From Paenibacillus sp. (GTDB lineage: Bacteria > Bacillota > Bacilli > Paenibacillales > Paenibacillaceae), in the NCBI GenBank assembly GCA_023512345.1, contig JAILZT010000034.1:1-44252 (forward strand): a stretch of DNA of 44,252 nt, written 5' to 3'. A program made the position numbers and the translations under genes. Under the pieces are notes generated by a model. That model did no database searches, was not told where the DNA came from, and saw nothing but the letters and a program-made list of their open reading frames with translations. Shown here piece by piece: positions 42,313 to 44,252 of the stretch. Position 1 is the stretch's first letter. Each line of letters begins with the position of its first letter.

Positions 42313-43755
42313 ATGAATTTACACTCTGCCCTGAAGACCATTGTGCCCGATTCGACTTCTACCCATGACATTCATATTTCTGGAATTCAGTTTCATTCTG
42401 GTAAAGTAAAACAGGGGGATCTGTTTGTTGCTATTTCGGGTAATAACGTGGATGGGCACACATACATCAAAGAAGCTATTAAGGCAGGAGCCGCAGCTGT
42501 GGTGGGTGAAATGCATATGTTAGATTTGGAGGTTCCATATTTTCGTGTTTCGAATGCGCGGTTAGCATTAGCCCAGATCGCCAGTCTTTTTTATAACCAT
42601 CCGTCGCGCAGGCATATTATGGTCGGTATTACTGGTACAAACGGTAAGACAACGACTGCTCATATGCTTCGACACATACTTGAAACTGCTGGTATTTCCT
42701 GCGCGTTGATAGGTTCTGTTAGCCAGCAAATAAATAGAAAGGAAATTCAATCAACACAAACGACCCCAGATGCTCTCCAATTGCAACAATGGCTGGATTA
42801 CAGTCATGATCAGGTTGTTATTATGGAAGTGTCATCTCATGGAATTGATCAGGAAAGGATTGGTGCCATTAGTTATGACTTTACAGTATTCACTAACCTT
42901 ACTCATGATCACCTTGATTATCACCATACATTAGAAAAGTACTTTGAGACGAAAGCTCGCTTATTTAAACAAATGAAAAGCCATGGCGAAGCTATAGTAT
43001 CTAGTAGAGATAGATGGGGGAGAAGATTAAGCGACCAGTTATTGACGGAGGGAACCCACGTTCATACATTTGGAGAAGCTACTCTTGACCAACTAAAGAT
43101 TACACGTGTTATATCTGCTTCTCCGCTAGAATTTGCTATTCAAGATGGGCAAGAAAACTATACCATCAGTCTTCCGATTCCAGGTGTCTACAATGCGTGG
43201 AATGCATCGGCAGCCTGGCTTACAGCTCGACGTATGGGTATAAACCCTCAGAGCATTCAAAAATCTCTTGAGAACTTCCCTGGTGTCCCAGGACGCTTTG
43301 AAATGTATAAACATCCTTTAGGGGCAAAATTTATTATAGATTATGCTCATACTCCTGATGGCCTTCTGCAATTTCTTAAAACTGTTCGAGAACTTACAGA
43401 CCAACGAATTATTCATATTTTTGGTTTTCGAGGAAATGGGGATCGATCCAAACGCCAACCCATGTTTGACATTTCGGCAGGTATGAGTGATTTGATTATC
43501 CTAACCTTGGATGACTTTAAGGGTGCGATAGTGGATGATTTGTTAACCGAGCTAAGGGATATGGCCCATTCTTATGGAGTCGAAACTTGCATCGTAATTG
43601 AGGATCGTACTAAAGCTATCGAGTTTGCTTGGGAACTAGCCCGGTCAGGTGATATTGTTGCTATTACTGGCAAGGGGACTGAGGCTTATGATCAATCGTT
43701 TGCCTTGCCATGTACATCAGATCGAGAAACAATTAATTACCTCATACGGACTTGA
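42313..43755 (+). CDS. MurE-like Mur ligase, divergent paralogue
   Basis: A 480-residue Mur ligase of the MurE type (UDP-MurNAc-dipeptide:amino-acid ligase). The P-loop GITGTNGKTTT begins at residue 105. The carbamoylated-lysine segment YFETKARLFKQM and the C-terminal DYAHTPDGL are present. Two motifs differ from housekeeping MurE. The amino-acid selecting DNPR is replaced by D400-D401-F402-K403, and GCGGDRDxxKRPLM reads GFRGNGDRSKRQPM. It may therefore add a different amino acid or act on another substrate. ATG 42313 follows AAAGGAG; the frame upstream is open but unsupported. Under dyad 3. Confidence 0.88.
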   Translation: MNLHSALKTIVPDSTSTHDIHISGIQFHSGKVKQGDLFVAISGNNVDGHTYIKEAIKAGAAAVVGEMHMLDLEVPYFRVSNARLALAQIASLFYNHPSRRHIMVGITGTNGKTTTAHMLRHILETAGISCALIGSVSQQINRKEIQSTQTTPDALQLQQWLDYSHDQVVIMEVSSHGIDQERIGAISYDFTVFTNLTHDHLDYHHTLEKYFETKARLFKQMKSHGEAIVSSRDRWGRRLSDQLLTEGTHVHTFGEATLDQLKITRVISASPLEFAIQDGQENYTISLPIPGVYNAWNASAAWLTARRMGINPQSIQKSLENFPGVPGRFEMYKHPLGAKFIIDYAHTPDGLLQFLKTVRELTDQRIIHIFGFRGNGDRSKRQPMFDISAGMSDLIILTLDDFKGAIVDDLLTELRDMAHSYGVETCIVIEDRTKAIEFAWELARSGDIVAITGKGTEAYDQSFALPCTSDRETINYLIRT

Positions 43756-44147
43756 AATATCCCCCTTTGATCAAATTTCCGCTAACGATCGCCCTAGGCT
43801 CTATTGAGTCACTATATTTTTATCATCGAATGAAAATCACGGTCGGTCCTGGGACAAGAACCCATTTGGTAGACAATGAAATAACATAGGCTGTAAGCTG
43901 TTTCGGTAACCACTGGGGGCGGCTTACTTCGTTTTATATTACAACCCATGTTGGCTTAACCAGCTAAACTTTATGTGGTAGGAGTCACTATTTATATACT
44001 TATATAATTAGTAGATTTCTCTTTGAGGTAGCGTATATTTTCTTTTGAGTGGTTAATTGATATACAGCTGAACTTAATTCTCAGTCATTGACTATACAGA
44101 AGAATATAACTACAATGTGTAGTATATAGAAGAGGTGAAGACTAGGA
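43756..44147. other. Gap between the MurE-like gene and the last partial gene
   Basis: A possible terminator at 43893-43936 (GTAAGCTG against CGGCTTAC, then TTCGTTTT) and, at its end, promoter and dyad 4. No gene seen. Confidence 0.5.
44088..44124 (+). promoter_or_regulatory. Promoter with ACTACA/TGTAGT dyad 4
   Basis: TTGACT (44088-44093) and TACAAT (44111-44116) are 17 bases apart. ACTACA-ATG-TGTAGT (44109-44123) covers the -10 box. The arrangement repeats that at 40759-40796 almost base for base. Confidence 0.83.
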
Positions 44148-44252
44148 ATGTATGGTTCTATAATAACGAAATGGATAATGATTTTGTTTCTTTTATTGGT
44201 CATTCTGATGATTTTCTGGGGAAATAAACTTTCGAACAATGTACCCATGGGT
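44148..44252 (+). CDS. N-terminus of a membrane-anchored protein (runs off the window)
   Basis: Only 35 codons are in the window. They encode a signal anchor (WIMILFLLLVILMIFWGNKL) with a short N-terminal tail. AGAGGTGA and AGGA precede the ATG. It lies directly under dyad 4, so it should belong to the same regulon as the C39 peptidase and MurE-like genes. Function cannot be told from this fragment. Confidence 0.65.
   Translation, partial: MYGSIITKWIMILFLLLVILMIFWGNKLSNNVPMG

Overview
The window reads as chromosome of a Gram-positive, endospore-lineage Firmicute, most likely Paenibacillus or a close relative. The grounds are strong AGGAGG-type ribosome binding sites, frequent TTG/GTG starts, the gene order sigW-rsiW-cdaA-cdaR-glmM-(glmS ribozyme)-glmS known from Bacillales, and the protein families present. 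No species call is possible from sequence reading alone.

Layout. (1) 1-3.05 kb: a tRNA-Pro(UGG), then small prophage-type genes (ImmA-like metallopeptidase, XRE repressor, ArpU-like regulator, a one-TM holin-sized protein) and a lipoprotein; probably a decayed prophage beside a tRNA. (2) 3.5-14.5 kb: core metabolism and envelope: ppc, sigW/rsiW (envelope stress sigma and its anti-sigma), cdaA/cdaR (cyclic-di-AMP synthesis and its regulator), glmM and glmS (UDP-GlcNAc precursor supply), with a glmS ribozyme carrying an unusually long P1 cap. (3) 14.5-17.4 kb: a small XRE gene with tandem repeats and a terminator-like hairpin in front, a frameshifted alpha/beta hydrolase and an isoprenylcysteine-methyltransferase-type membrane protein. 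(4) 17.5-28.3 kb: metal genes: czcD, cadC-cadA (Cd/Zn/Pb efflux with a visible operator/promoter), then a six-gene P19-type iron uptake operon behind a Fur box (FTR1 permease, P19 lipoprotein, DUF2318 Fe-S-like membrane protein, two MacB/FtsX-like permeases, ABC ATPase). (5) 28.3-34.4 kb: a decayed, repeat-rich stretch built around a duplicated cassette (small membrane protein plus OmpR-type response regulator). In the first copy the regulator is cut and a second repeat-hairpin-XRE unit follows the break. A third, degenerate copy of the small protein lies at 33.95 kb. (6) 34.5-40.1 kb: a chemoreceptor, a His/Met-rich peptide divergent from a CopB-type copper ATPase, and a VTT-domain membrane protein. 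(7) 40.1-44.25 kb: cell-wall genes (NlpC/P60 hydrolase, C39-family surface peptidase, divergent MurE-like ligase, the start of another membrane-anchored protein). Four near-identical ACTACA/TGTAGT dyads sit in their promoter regions and look like a BlaI/MecI-type cell-wall regulon.

The most interesting items are the shared dyad regulon in 40.7-44.1 kb with its non-canonical MurE paralogue; the two convergently organised repeat-hairpin-XRE units; the duplicated cassette whose response regulator lacks the receiver's acidic pair; and the enlarged glmS ribozyme cap. All functions are assigned by reading motifs; no database search was run.
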